Shown here piece after piece: positions 10,050 to 22,201 of a DNA stretch of 64,000 nt (positions are counted from its first letter, which is position 1; each line of letters begins with the position of its first letter). The notes under the pieces were generated by a model. The model saw only the letters and a program-made list of their open reading frames with translations, was not told where the DNA came from and did not search any database. The stretch covers positions 310,001 to 374,000 of the forward strand of contig VFIW01000035.1 of NCBI GenBank assembly GCA_006386115.1, in the 5' to 3' direction. The stretch is from Globisporangium splendens (Eukaryota; Oomycota; Peronosporomycetes; Pythiales; Pythiaceae). The position numbers and the translations under genes are program-made.

Positions 10050-13000
10050 TCACAGTGAATGGCTGACCCACACGATCCGCTTCGGATCCATCGAGAACTC
10101 GACCAGGTACATCACAAACATGTACTCAACCTCCCCATGCTCTTCACTAGCACCATCGGTGGCGATTCGTTCATGCTCTTCCTTGGACTCTGTAAAATGG
10201 ACAAATTGCGCGAGAGGGATGCTTCGTTCTGTGAGCTTCTCCTTCACGTCGATGTCCACCAAACTCTCGTTCTCGTCCTCTTTCTCATCAGTACTCCAGT
10301 GTGCCAGATGATGCCACGCAGATAGATTCGCAAGCGCTCTCTCCGTGTTTTTCTTCTTCATCGGCGGATCAATAGCGATGCGCTTCAAGCGAAGTGTCTG
10401 CCGATTCTTGATCCATCCGCGCAGATCCTCGGTCGTATCAATCTCCTTGGAGTCTGGAACTGCTCGACCAATGCCGGGTAACGGGATCCCCACACGCATG
10501 TACTCGTGCGGGAGCAGACTGAACATCCGCGCCCGGATCGTAAGCTGTCGATGCTGCAGTGCATTCATCTCCCGCAGTCGCTTTCTTACTGTCGTGTCGC
10601 TCTCCAGTGGTTTTGCGATGCCAAGAAAGTTGCGCAGCAGGTACACAAACTGCTTCTCCTTCTTGGCGTCGGCCTTGAGCTGCAGCCAGTGCTCGTGCTT
10701 GGCGTGTTTTAGCTTCCCGACAGTGTGCTTTGCACGCACGACGCGGACTTGGACACGCCAGAATCGCTGGATCTTCAGCGCGCACCGTTCGCACAGCGCC
10801 TGCAATGCGCGCTGCCGCATCTTTTCGACGTCGGTGCGATCGCGCGCCTCGATCTCGTCGGCAATCTGCTTGGCGCGCGCAATCACTTTCAAGGTCTGCA
10901 GTCGCACTCGCTTGACTTCACCGCACAGCTCGACGGGATGCCTCGTCGAGACGCATTTCCCGCACACGCGATTCTTTTGCTTCTTCTCGCAGTGTACACA
11001 CTCCCACTGCACTGCACGTGCGGCTGCTTCCAGTTTGCTAAGTTTTGCGATTGGCGTTGAGGAATTGTCCAGATCACCATCATCGTCGTTGCTGTTGTCC
11101 ATACACGCTGTACACATTTCTAACAGCACATTGGACTTGTGACTTGCTTGTAACCCGCCTCGGCGATGCGTGAACGCAAAGCACACATCACAAAAGAGCG
11201 CTTCACGCTCTTCATTTTCATTTACTGAGGTTGCTGATTTCTGACGGAGGAGTGGATTCTTTCTCTTGAGATCAGACTTTGGGAGACATGTGAGGCACTT
11301 TCGAGACGCGACTTGGAACTGGCAGAGTCCACAGAGCGGAATCTTTTCCATCTCGTGTGGCTGTTTCGACTTTTGTAGCTCTTCAATACCACTAGCAATG
11401 GCACTTGCACTTGGGTCCTGTTGATCCTGGGGCTTTGTGTCAGTCTTCCCCGAGTTCTTGTTCGCATGCTGGTCAATCTCACCTTCCTGCTTTGTTGGTT
11501 TGTCTCCCTTATGGAACATAGGCAAACACGCACCACAAAAGTACTCGTCGCAGTCGTAGCAGAACCACTCGGCGCATTTCTCGCACTCGGGCTTGCCGTC
11601 GCAGTGGATCTTGAGCATCGCGTTTTCTGCAGGGTACGGCACAACTTCGGTGCTCACGTCCTCTGCTCGCAGCACGCGCGGCTTCTCCCACGTCGAGTGC
11701 CCGGTCTTCGGGTTCACCCAATATGGCAACCCCCACTCCGGATCCAAGTACTTCTCGTAGACCTGCTGCATGCACATGCGGTGCTGCTTCTTCGCGAGAA
11801 AAGAGCGCACATGTGCCTGCAAACGGATCACAGCACGCGCTTTGGACTCCTTCTCGAGCTGCTGCCGCATTTGCAGCCGCAACAGCAGCCCGTGCTTCAA
11901 GTTGCTCTCGCGTTGGAATAATCGCTGAATTGACTGGCAGCGCGTATTCAGCACCTCCATCACGTACGCTGACAGCCATTGCACCAGTGGACGAAGATCA
12001 GGAAGCACAAACAGAAAATCCCAGAGCAGCGTGAACAGCTGTGCGTCGCTGCCGGCGTACTTGCTCCACCAGATCGTCACGCGCGTGAGTTTGATCTCGC
12101 CCATCAAGCGGAGTACGTGTCCGAATTCGTCAAACGCCAGCGCGCGCTTGGATGCCCCACCTGCCTTTGCGAGCGCAACATCGACGTCCGTCATCGAGAA
12201 GAATGTCGGCGTCGCAGCTTTGCTCTTGGCTTTGGGGGAATTCGCTTTGCCGTTCCCTGGCTTAGTCTTTGAGTTGTCTCCGGTCTCTTGATAGTGCTTG
12301 TTCACGGCTTTGAAGAGCGCGACGACTCGAGAACGGTCCAATTTGGTCGGTGACAGCATTTTTTCCAAGTCCACGTCTTTCCATTTGGTAAAGTCTTTGG
12401 CTCCAGATACGACCAGGAACACCATTTGCATAATCGGGAACGACGGTGTGGCGGTGGCAGCAGATCGCTTGCCAGGCTGAAGCTTCCCTGTTTTAGCCTT
12501 CTGAGGATGCAGATAGTTCTTCATGGCGTCTTCAAATGGATGGCTCAGTGAGTCAAAGATGATCTCATCGGTCAAATGCTGGATGCACACTCGTAGACTC
12601 TCCTGGCAGAAAAGCTGAGTCTCTTCCTGCTTGCGGATTTTGGTCAGGAGAGTCGACATTCTACATCGGAAAACAAGCTTCTGTCGCACCCATTTCTGCA
12701 ATCTGGTTACCATAGCAAACTGTTTCCTCCTCTCGAGCGTCCAAAGATGCGCGAGTCGCTGGGTACGTTTTTGTTTGAGCCATCGTTGGATCTTCTCAGC
12801 TGCTCGCACATACCTGACGCCTTTGTGCCACTTCCACTTTATGATGAACGCATGCAATTGCTTTTCTGCCTTCATATGTCGGAAAACTGTCCGCGCCTGA
12901 GTCCCACGAACGCGGGACTGAATACGAATGGCAGCTCGACGAAGCTGCAGAACACGCGCCTCGACATTTTGCGCTTCTCTTCGCCAATGTCTCCGCATAA

Positions 13001-14798
13001 AGTGACATGCTGCACGTGGCGACGGTAGCAGCATTGGATCTTCTTGGCAAAGTCATCGTTTGTTCCCACTCGTTTGCCGTCACTGTGCGCGATGGACTTG
13101 AGCGCATTGACGAACTTTGGTGTGCCTTTCTTTTTGGTGTCACTCTGCACCGGAGCTGATGAGATTACAGAAGATGCGCCACCTCGGCCATTCGCGGCTC
13201 GTTTCGAGGATTATAACCTAATCTGTTTCTCGGTTATGCGTTGCCGCCTCGCGAGTTTCGTTCACGAGTCAGGTTCGTGATGTACTTGCGCTGCTGGATC
13301 CACCTTCGAAGGTTCTTTTGAATTCGAATCGCAGCAGCTCGAGTTCGTTCTTGCTTGATCGCGAACACGTTGAGCCATTTCTAGAGCTTTTGATCCGCCA
13401 CAGCTTGCCTACGAGCACTCACACCGAACCACGTGCACACGCGGCGCGCGATGATCTGAGCGGCATGCAGTCGTCTGGTGAGGTAAATGAGTTTCCAGAG
13501 CCTCCTTTTCACTGCAAACGGGTACAACGCGCGCTTGCAGATCAGGAACGCAGCCCCCTGTCGATCCAGTTTCCACTGAATCAACGCTTCATTCGACACA
13601 TTTCTCGCGAGAATCGCCGCCACGAGTTTCTCTCGTTTCTCGCGACGAATCTGGTTTCGCACAGCTACTCTCACGCGATGACCGCGATAGACCTTCTGGA
13701 TGCGAATCGCGGCGCGAATGGATTTCGAATGGAGAAATGTCGTAACGAGTCGATTTTTCTTCAGCTGTTGGTTCTGAAACAACTTTTGCAGGTACAGCGC
13801 GCTTTCTTTGCGTTTCTGTCGCTGCTGGGTCACTCGGTGATGAAGGAATCGACGCCAGACCATTTGAATCTTCAGCGCTTGGTGGATCCGGTACTTTATT
13901 CGGAAATCCAGCAGCTTGGTCGCCTGGAGTTGCCGCTCAGCGAGTAGTTTGCGAAGTCGATGAGCGTGTCTGCGTGCCCTGTGACCTCTGTATACTCGGG
14001 AGATGGTCGCAGCCGCACGCTGGTGGGCTATTCGACGCAATTTGAATGTGACGACATGCCACTGCGCAAAATACAGTTTGTAGAAGCGATTCTGGAATCT
14101 CATCAGGACGTGACGAATGACGTCAATCGATCGTTCTTGACAGAAATTCTTCAGGTTCCGCTCAAATATAAACTGAGAAAGGATTGCGACTGAGTCAACA
14201 GCGTCTTCAGCTCTGCCGCCGCTTTCTCGACTTGCAGCTGAGAATACAAGAGCTGTCGCTTTCGCGCTTCAACCGCGTCTCGCATATCTTGGTCGATTGA
14301 GTGATCGTTAATCTTGTCTTGACCACTTTGGTGTGTAAACGCATGAGACGGGTCGCGACGTGGCTCTGCGAGGCTCCCATTGTTTCGCTTTGGCGAACGC
14401 TCCATTGGCTCCATAGGCGTCGAATGCTTCTTAGTTTCATCGTTACGCTGCTTGTGTTCTTTTCGCTCACCGTCCTCCTGAATCACTTGCTGCGCTCGCA
14501 ATTTGTCTTCTTCGCCTTTCTTCCGTTTCTTTCGGATCGCTAGCAAGGCGCGATACGCATCTTTGCCAGACACATTCTCGATATCTCCAAATCCTGTAGC
14601 TTCCTCCGCTTGGCGTTGGCTTGAAGTCTTAATGTTTTCGGTCGCATACTTTTGTTGGCACTGGGCTGCTATTGGCTTTTGGTTTCGCGGCGGTGGCTGC
14701 TGCAGGATCTGGCGCACTAGGATGGTGTCTACCTGTTCGAGACGTGCACCGCGCTCAATGTCTCGAAGCGTGGTCTGTAGTTGCGCTAACTTGTCCAT
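10050..14798 (-). CDS. Large IQ-motif / WW / B-box-like zinc-binding protein with frame breaks
   Basis: The reading starts at ATG 14798 with a coiled-coil-rich head. IQ motifs follow at 14100-13400 (ISRVYRGHRARRH, RIQKVYRGHRVRV), 13340-13280 (IRIQKNLRRWIQQRKYI), 13070 (KIQCCYRRHV) and 12960 onward (IRIQSRVRGTQARTVF). Then come a helical region, more IQ motifs, a WW domain (11760-11680, PYWVNPKTGHSTWEKP) and Cys/His clusters like B-boxes (11630-11500, 11350-10960). The frame is not continuous. A shift lies near 14165. An in-frame TAG at 13381 could be removed by a 42-nt intron (GTGAGT...CTCTAG). A probable intron spans about 13275-13162. A one-base shift lies near 13000. Calmodulin binding through IQ motifs is inferred. 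It may be a damaged gene or contain assembly errors. Confidence 0.6.
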
Positions 14799-15066
14799 GT
14801 CATCGTGCCATCGAACCTTCCTACCTGGATCATGTCGTCCCTACAAAAAACAACACACTTTTGGGACTTTGCAATCCAGGATCCACGTCGTTTCGTGTCC
14901 CTTTATTCTCAGAATCAGATACGCCGAAAAGCTCAACCAAACATAAATTGCCTCAACCGACATATCGTGAGTGTAAATGGCGGCAAATCATGCATTTCAA
15001 ATAGCAATTACCTGAGTGCGTCCGTACTAATATTCACACGACCAGCGCTGCTGCTTTATCTCGTGT

Positions 15067-16582
15067 CTAGGAGGAATATGGTATCCCGTGCTGCTGCATG
15101 TACGTCATGAGAATGTGTCGTTCGTTGGGCGGCAGCATGTTGAGCTTCTGCGGCGTCATGTCACGCGCGAGCTCTGTGATGGCATCAAAAGTGCCATTGC
15201 CCTGGCTTGGTGGTGCGGCTGACACTGGTGGTTGTTGGTGGTACTGGTGCTCATCGGGACGCAGACGCTTTGGATCTGCTTGTGGCTCGGGTGCAAGTGG
15301 CCGCTTCGCTAGGCGAGGATCGCGAGCGCGTCGCGGATCACGATTCACTGGTGGCTGCGCTTGCATCGGAGGTGGGGGGCCACTGGTCGGTGGCACCATC
15401 GCCATCACTGGAGGTGGTGGAGCTTGGTACGAAGGAACGGGAGCAGACTGCATTGGAATCGCAGGCGCTGGAGCCTGCATGAGCCCCGCGAGGGGACCTG
15501 GACGAGCGCTCCATCGTGTACCGCCAGACTTGGTTGGCGGCACAGCGGGAGGTGGCACCATGGGCATAGGTGGAGGTCCTGGAGGTGCCATGCCAAGGAT
15601 CCCTCCTCCACCTGGAGCACCATTCAGGGGCGATCGCTGTGGAGGTGGCGCTAAAGGACGCCCTAATAGAGGAGGTGGCGCATGAAGATGGGACGGAGCC
15701 TACAACGCACAAGACATATCCCACAGAGTCAGGATCAAAGCATAAGGCAGTACGGAGTCAGCAAGCATCAACATACCGACAGCAGCGCCGGTTGTGTCTC
15801 GGACGGCGACGGAATCGGGATGTTGAGCGTCTTGAAGCTCTGGACGATCGCATGCGTGAGCGCCGGGTTCGCGGTCAAGATGCTCTTCGTGTAGTCCGGT
15901 CGCTGCCGCGCGTGCTCCTTGAGATCCACGAGCATATCGTACAGTTTCAGCGGTCCGAACCGGGAGATCGCGTTCTCGATCGCGTGGATGATCACTTCGC
16001 CGCTCACGCTCGGCGTGTGCTTCTCGTACGAGTGGCCGCCGTTGTTGTTGTTGCTGCTGCTGTTTGACTTGTCGCCACCGTCCGCGAAATCCACGCGCAG
16101 GTTGCGACCGTTGATCTCGTAGCCGTTCAGATTGCGCATCGCGCTGAGTGCCGTCGCGCCGTCTGCGTACTCGCAAAAGCCGTAGCCCTTGGGCTTCCCG
16201 GTTTCGCGATCTGTCACCAATCTGCCAATACAGCAAAGGGAATATGAGCGATCACATGCACACAGCAGTATACCCCCCCTTGTATGAGGTTCTGTCATCT
16301 TCATACCGGAAGTTGATGACGGAGCCTGCCTCCGAGAAGATCTCCTTGAGCATGTCTTCGGTCACATCGTACGGGATGTTTCCAACTGCACAGAGCCAAC
16401 ACATAAACACAGCCATATCTCACTCAATATCAGCTCAATTTCAACACAACGACCACCAAAACGAAGCTCTGCATGCGGAGACTCGCATAATCGCATCACT
16501 AGCTATGGCAGTCCGCAGGATACGCACCGAAAACGCTCCGCTCCTTGGCCGTGCTCGTGCGCGCCTTGTTTGCTGCATTCAT
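15067..16582 (-). CDS. CSTF2: Cleavage stimulation factor subunit 2 (CstF-64)
   Basis: Four exons in transcript order: 16582-16528, 16385-16307, 16221-15777, 15699-15067; 403 residues. The N-terminal RRM is split by two introns and carries RNP2 (VFVGNIPYD) and RNP1 ([10 protein letters not shown]), followed by an Asn-rich linker. Next is the CstF-64 hinge ([20 protein letters not shown]), then a long Pro/Gly/Met-rich region. The C-terminal helical domain is [20 protein letters not shown], ending a few residues later, as in animal and fungal homologues. CstF-64 binds GU-rich RNA downstream of poly(A) sites and supports 3'-end cleavage. All exon phases are consistent, so the gene looks intact. 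It is divergent from the ZMYND10-like gene. Confidence 0.93.
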
Positions 16583-17114
16583 GATGGTGATCGCGCGCAA
16601 TAAAGCGACTGCATCGACCAAGGGAAACCAAAAGCCAAACAAGTGGTACACAGATGGTACACTGGTGGCACATTCGCTGCATCTGAGTATGATTCCGTCT
16701 CTTCACATATCTGAGCGGATCAGCCGCATTTCGACTGAAAGGTCGTGGGGCTGAAGGTGGCGGAAACTATGGAAATGCCAGCACAAGATCCGCTTTCGGC
16801 GGCGACCCATTGCACATTTTCTCGGTGACTGCAGCAGCGCTCCGTGGAAGAGATGTTGCGGTGCTGAAGACTTACTGTGGAGCGTGCTCATTGCCAGCGT
16901 GTAGCTCTTTACAAACCGTGCTGTTTCGTGCGCGAAAGTTGGATCGATAGCCATGAGGTAATGTGTGGAGCTCTGCTGTCGTCACGTATTTCTCTGTCGA
17001 TGCATGCTTGATCTGCTAAACGATGCCCATTTCTCTCGCTTGTGTGTGTGGTTCCGTGCGTCCTGGCTATGCTTTGGATGCAGTGATGTATTTGGTGCAG
17101 GAGCGTACCTGGTG
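16583..17114. other. Shared upstream region of CstF-64 and ZMYND10-like genes
   Basis: Divergent promoter interval. The end (tttggtgcag at about 17091-17100) looks like a splice acceptor, so the ZMYND10-like gene may have a short 5' exon here. No other feature is supported. Confidence 0.45.
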
Positions 17115-19080
17115 ATGCCGACCGAGGCGGAGCAGTTGATCGAGTGCTTGAAGGAGCAGCCGCTTGACCAGATTGGATGCTCCAAGGACTGGATCGCATA
17201 CCACCACGTGATGGAGAAGTTGAATCTGCAAGCGCACCAGTCGGCACAGCGCAAGCATGACAACTTTGTGGTTGAGGGTGTGCTCACGTACCAAAAGTTT
17301 CCGACGGTTGTGCTCAATCTGCTGGCGCTCGAGCTCTGGAAATCCAATGTGTTCCCGCTTCTGCAGTGTCAGGACAGCGAGGCAGCGTCACTTCGGCTCT
17401 ACTCCATCGTGAGCACTCTCACTTTCTCTGTATGGTTCTGCTCGCTTCATCAATGCCGTAGGACTAACCCGTTCGTCTATGCGCTTCCTCTCCTTGCAGA
17501 TCTACCACGAGGCGACGTTGACGAACCTCTTGGAAGTCGCGTTCTACCACGAGCACGTCATCGAGGCGATCGACGATGACCTGATGCTTGAGGCCATCGA
17601 CTATTGCATGCGCAAAGTCACGTGGCTCATCGGGTTGCCGCGCGATGCGATCTCCGCGAACACGCGGTTCCACAAGTCTGGCAAAGAGATCGTGCAGATG
17701 ATGAACGCGCAGTCGACCAAGCAGGAGCTCCAGCGCCAGCAACTCGAGATCGAGTTCTGCATCGCGGTGCGATGCGTGACGATGCTGCGCTACATCGCGG
17801 AACGCCTGCATCTGTTGCCGCTGAGCATCGTATCGCGGCTTCTCGACAAACACGACGTGCTTCTCTCGCTCGCCGTGCTCATCGAGAACCCGCCGTGGAC
17901 CCACAAAATGACGGTGACGACAGGCAAAGATGAGCCCAAGCAAGTCAAGTGGAAAAAGTTCGTGAATCAGAAATGGGTCTTTGCCGAGTCGAGCGATCTA
18001 CTCGTGCTCACGACAACGGAAGTGCAAGTGTGGCTCGCGATCTATTACCTGCTGTGCACCAAGTCGGCGCGCGAGCACTACGAAGTCACGCAGTTCCGGA
18101 AAGACCAGCTGCTGCGCATCCGCAAGCACCTGAACGACTTGCTGCTGGACCAGTTGCCATTGCTCGCCGATATCCAGCAGTACTTGGACGAGCTCTCGAT
18201 CGTTCAAGTTGGCGCGGCATTGGGGAACCGCAGCAGCCTGGTGATGGAGGCTGTGCCGTATCTGCGCCTCGCGATTCTGCGCCGATTTCTCGATCGGTAT
18301 GCGCAAGTCGCGCAGCGATTCGATGAGCTGAGTCGTACGATGAGCCGAGGAGACGATCTGAAGGAACTCGCCGAGGTGTATCAGATGGAAGGCATCGACG
18401 AGTTGCTGGATGCAGAAGCTTCCAAGTCGGATTCCCTGGGCAACGGTGGGAAGACGAACAACCAGAAAGATAAGACACAAGGCAAAGGTGACCAAGAGAA
18501 GCAGGAAGCGGATGTAGAGCCTATCGTACCTCATACGGTCAAGCTGCGTTTTTGCAATCGCAAATCCATTGCCGCACAGAAAGCCAAGAAGGCGCCTCTT
18601 ATCGTCGATCTGGACAACAATGAGCACACTGGAAACGACCCAAGCAAAGATGGCGATGATACCATTGAGGTCGAGTGCCGTGTCAACTTGGCAACATGCA
18701 AGGTCATGGAGACGAAATCGCATCGATACCATCGCTATGTGCTCCATGTTGCTGCTGCTTCTGCTGAAAATACCATTATCCAGTGTTATGCGTCCGCAGA
18801 AGCACAAATCTGGTTCAGTGACCCAGACAATTCCCTTGCCGAGTCTTCTCCTGCAGTGGCGCTCACGAAGGACGATCTGAAACTTCCGGTTCCTCTAGCG
18901 TCAGGCAAACGCGAGAAACTTTGGACACAGATCGGATCGCTGCAAGAAGCTAGCACAGTCGTCGTGCAATGCCAATTTGCATCAGCGGAGACAGACAGCA
19001 ACCAAGATGAAGCGGAGCACGGAGAGAGTAACGTACCTGGGTATCACCTTGGAGCGATCTTTTTGTCTGTGCCTTGCTAA
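17115..19080 (+). CDS. ZMYND10-like dynein-arm assembly factor lacking the MYND finger
   Basis: Exons 17115-17408 and 17500-19080, 624 residues from the first ATG of the conserved region; an upstream exon is possible because the frame is open back to an AG at 17100. Residues 1-410 follow animal ZMYND10: [24 protein letters not shown], the [18 protein letters not shown] block, [33 protein letters not shown] and [17 protein letters not shown]10 is a cytoplasmic co-chaperone factor needed to build axonemal dynein arms, so the gene implies flagellated zoospores. The expected C-terminal CxxC-rich MYND finger is absent. Instead there is a charged Lys/Gln linker (residues 425-460) and about 160 residues rich in beta-type sequence without family resemblance. 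Confidence 0.85.
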
Positions 19081-19335
19081 TACGGTGATCAGTGTCTTTT
19101 TGGTTGACCTACTGACAGAGAAAGCCAAAACACCACGGCTCAATCACTCAATCGAATCAACCGCACTCGTGCATATATTTCCAGTGCTTTCGTTTTTTGT
19201 TTTAGTCTTCTGGTCATCCGTATGCACTACTGTCGTCCATTCAAAAGAGCGTATCATTTGTTTCTTTTTTTTCACCTTCATTCCAGTGTACACCACTCCT
19301 TTCCTTCGTATCCTTCATGTTACTGCGCTCGGAAA
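19081..19335. other. Convergent 3' interval
   Basis: T-rich on the plus strand with tttttt tracts, between the ends of the ZMYND10-like (+) and PDCD4-like (-) genes. It is probably the 3' untranslated regions of both. Confidence 0.5.
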
Positions 19336-20878
19336 CTAGTTTGCCGCAGCATTTGCATCGAAATCCTTTGGAAGGATCCCATCACTAATCGCTCGCGCCA
19401 CAATTGACTTGAACAGCGCCGCTGCGTTTGGAATGTCGAGCGCGACATCGCCAAGCACCATTTTGAAGCGCACAAAGCCCTTGTTCAGCTGCTCCGACGA
19501 AATGATTTCTTGTGAGACCAGATACGCCAGAAGCGACGACATCGCGACACCACTCGCTTCACCGCCTTCTTCAAGCGCGTTGGTGATACCACGCTTCACC
19601 ACTTCATGGTGGAAATGTGGCACATTGAGCTCACGAACACAACGAGCTGCTTCTTCCAGATCGCTGGACAGAAGGTACTCCTTCGTGAGCTGGTCAATCG
19701 CGACCTTCAACTCCTCCACTGGGCGACCATCTCCTGGACCCCACGCTTTCTCCATACGAGCAGTTCCGTGGTTGATGCTGAGCTTCTTGATGGCTTCAGC
19801 AGCGATATCAGGCGCGTATCGGTTGATAAACGGATCTTCCAAAAAGCTAGGCGGCACAATTTCATCCACGACGCCGCGGGCGATGAAAATCGCTAGCATG
19901 GACTTCGCACTGCATGCAAAAACGACAACGAAGATCGTTACTTTCCACAATCTTTCACCACGGTATGGGTGGCTTCAAATACGTACGTTGGGATATCGAT
20001 CTGCAAATCTTCTGCAAGGAGAAGCACACGACGGAATCCCATGGAGATCTGTGAAGGTGTCAACCCGTTCAGATACAGCTCTGACAGAAGACGCGACACC
20101 AGTTCACGCTCTTTGTCGTTCTTGTCCATCGAGATCGTGATGGCGCGCTTCACGACTTCGTAGTTGAATTCATCTCCGTTCAGCTCCTTCAATGAGCTAC
20201 AGCATGACGATAATGAGTGAGCCATACCACCCAAGAAGCTCTTCTCCATCTTTTTACAGAACGAGATGAAGCTTACCTTTTGACTTCGTCAGCATCACCA
20301 CTGATCAGGTATTCATCAATGATCTCAATGATGCGCTTTTTAATTTCTGGCGGAGGGTTCACCGCCAATTCTTTTGCTGCCAGCTCATCTGGCTCCAAAT
20401 TTACAGGAGTCGCTTTCTTCACTGGAGAAGTCGAGGTCGATACCAAAATTACATTTTCCTCGGCTTCACTATCGTAGTTTGGATCGTTGTCATCCACGGC
20501 TGCAACAGCCGTCAAAATCTCTTCCGGTTTTCCCCACACTCCTTTCTGCCCACCACCCATGCGCTTGCTTAGGTCGCGCGACTTGCTGCGTTCCTTACGA
20601 GGTGCTAATGGCTTCTCGGCTCCACCTCCGCCGCTGCTGGAGATTGGCGCGACCGTAGTTGCGGCTTCGATTTCTACACAGCATACGCCCATACACGTCT
20701 ACGTTAGCATACACGCCACACACGCTTCCATACACATGACGTTTACGTCGATCACTCTCAAAAAAGAATATACACGCTTGTATCTACGTTTCTGCTACGA
20801 ACGCTCTTTCATGTGGCCACAACGAGAACAAATGCGCAAAAAGGTAAATGCACACGTACCACCTGCTAAACTCGCCAT
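19336..20878 (-). CDS. PDCD4-like protein with two MA3 domains
   Basis: Four exons in transcript order: 20878-20863 (16 nt, MASLA), 20673-20277, 20196-19987, 19909-19336; 398 residues with consistent phases. A basic/Ser-rich head (RKERSKSRDLSKRMGGGQKG) is followed by an acidic patch. MA3 domain 1 begins at KKRIIEIIDEYLISGDADEV and continues through NYEVVKRAITISMD and SRLLSELYLNGLTPSQISMG. MA3 domain 2 contains LTKEYLLSSDLEEAARCVRE, HHEVVKRGITNALEEG and FVRFKMVLGDVALDIPNAA. PDCD4 proteins bind eIF4A through their MA3 domains and restrain translation initiation; plant and protist relatives share the layout. A translation-regulatory role is inferred from the family. Confidence 0.92.
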
Positions 20879-21397
20879 TGTTCGTATCTTTTTTTTACGA
20901 CAATGAAAAGATTGCTCTCAATTCGATCTTCCAGTCGTTCTCGAACACGCGGAGACAAAACTCTTTTTCACCAGCGACGACGAAGGAGGAGGCTGGGAGA
21001 GCGTATGCGGCGGCAGCAGCAGAGGCTCCTAGCTGCGCGAGACAGGGGGACAGAGAAGGCGATGGGGAGAAAGAACGGCACGGCGTCCTTCGCTTCCTTC
21101 GACACTTGCGTACTTTGCGGCTTGTTGGCAACTGAATGCGCGCTTGGAATGATCGTAGGGGAGGCGCAAAAAACTGCTCAACTTCAAAGTCCCCTATCGC
21201 AATTCGTTTTTGAATCGTGATTTTTTAAAAAATGAATTGCGGTTCGATTGTGCCTTGAAGGAAGGAACAATCAATCACAGGCGAAGATCATTGTGGATAT
21301 GAGGGGCGGATGAGGCAACTTGAATGAGATATTACGGTATTATTTAAAAATCAAATGCTGCAGATGCAGTTAATGAGCGCTTCGCTTTGCATCCCCC
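20879..21397. other. Intergenic, no gene seen
   Basis: Upstream of the PDCD4-like gene and downstream of the first copper transporter. Short frames such as 20903-21220 (+) are basic, low-complexity and probably chance. Confidence 0.5.
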
Positions 21398-22201
21398 TTA
21401 CGAGCAGCACGGGTCGGCCGAAGCAGGGATCTTGGCAGTGTCCTGCGCAAAGAGAAAGTAGCCGAGCGAGAAGCCGAGCACGATGCTCCCAATGAGCGCC
21501 ACGTCGTACGTCATCGTCGCGAGCATCAGCAGATACGCGAGGAACATACGCAGGCCGCGCAGCAGACTGTCGCCAAAATGCTCCCAATCGCTCACTTTCG
21601 CTGGATAATACGATGCAGGCGCACTGGTATTCGCGCTGGTGTCATTGGAAAAGTACTTGCTGCTAGGGAGCGCCGTGCTTGACCGCGTCGTCGTCGGAGC
21701 GGGAATCGAGCGCGACGAGATCGACACCGACGTGATCGTCGCGGGAACGCCTTGCACTGATCCAGCACTGGAGACACGCACGTCGCCATCATTTCGCTGT
21801 GTTGTTGCAGGCTGCCGCTCGCTATTCGTTGTTTGTCGACTCGTCGACTCGAACCTCATGAGCGCAGGAATGCCGTCTCCATTGCTGTTGCTGCCATTAC
21901 TTCCATCGCCTCGACCGTTTTCTGAATCGTAGTAGTGCTGCGACGCTGTCAGTGCGGCCATGCGCTGTCGCTTGGCGAACTCCTTGGTTTCCTGGATCTT
22001 GTTGCCGCTCTGCGTCGTTAAATACTGCGCCGAGAGCGCCATGAGGAACACCGCGACAGACGCGATGACGGCGCGGCCGACGCTCGTGACGCCGAACACC
22101 TGCGCCCAGAGCATGACGCAATCGTCCGCGGGGTCGGCGCTCGCCCACTTGAGCCCGTTCGTGCCCATGACCATGCCGCTGCCCATGCAGAACGGCGCCA
22201 T
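21398..22201 (-). CDS. Ctr-family copper transporter (copy A)
   Basis: Intronless, 267 residues. The start is the ATG at 22201 (MAPFCMGSGMVMG); the frame upstream has no ATG. A short Met/Cys-bearing N-terminus fits copper capture. TM1 is about GRAVIASVAVFLMALSAQYL. A long Ser/Thr/Asn-rich cytoplasmic loop follows. TM2 carries the MxxxM selectivity motif (LLMLATMTYD) and TM3 a GxxxG packing motif (GFSLGYFLF). The C-terminus ends in DPCCS, a Cys pair like the metal-handing tail of Ctr1. Ctr proteins trimerise to import Cu(I). The loop between TM1 and TM2 is much longer than in animal CTR1. It is divergent from a second Ctr gene. Confidence 0.9.
   Translation of the reverse strand: MAPFCMGSGMVMGTNGLKWASADPADDCVMLWAQVFGVTSVGRAVIASVAVFLMALSAQYLTTQSGNKIQETKEFAKRQRMAALTASQHYYDSENGRGDGSNGSNSNGDGIPALMRFESTSRQTTNSERQPATTQRNDGDVRVSSAGSVQGVPATITSVSISSRSIPAPTTTRSSTALPSSKYFSNDTSANTSAPASYYPAKVSDWEHFGDSLLRGLRMFLAYLLMLATMTYDVALIGSIVLGFSLGYFLFAQDTAKIPASADPCCS

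Noticed and set aside
20487..20906. 139-codon plus-strand frame opposite the PDCD4-like gene
   Set aside because: Overlaps spliced PDCD4 exons and introns in antisense; no domain.
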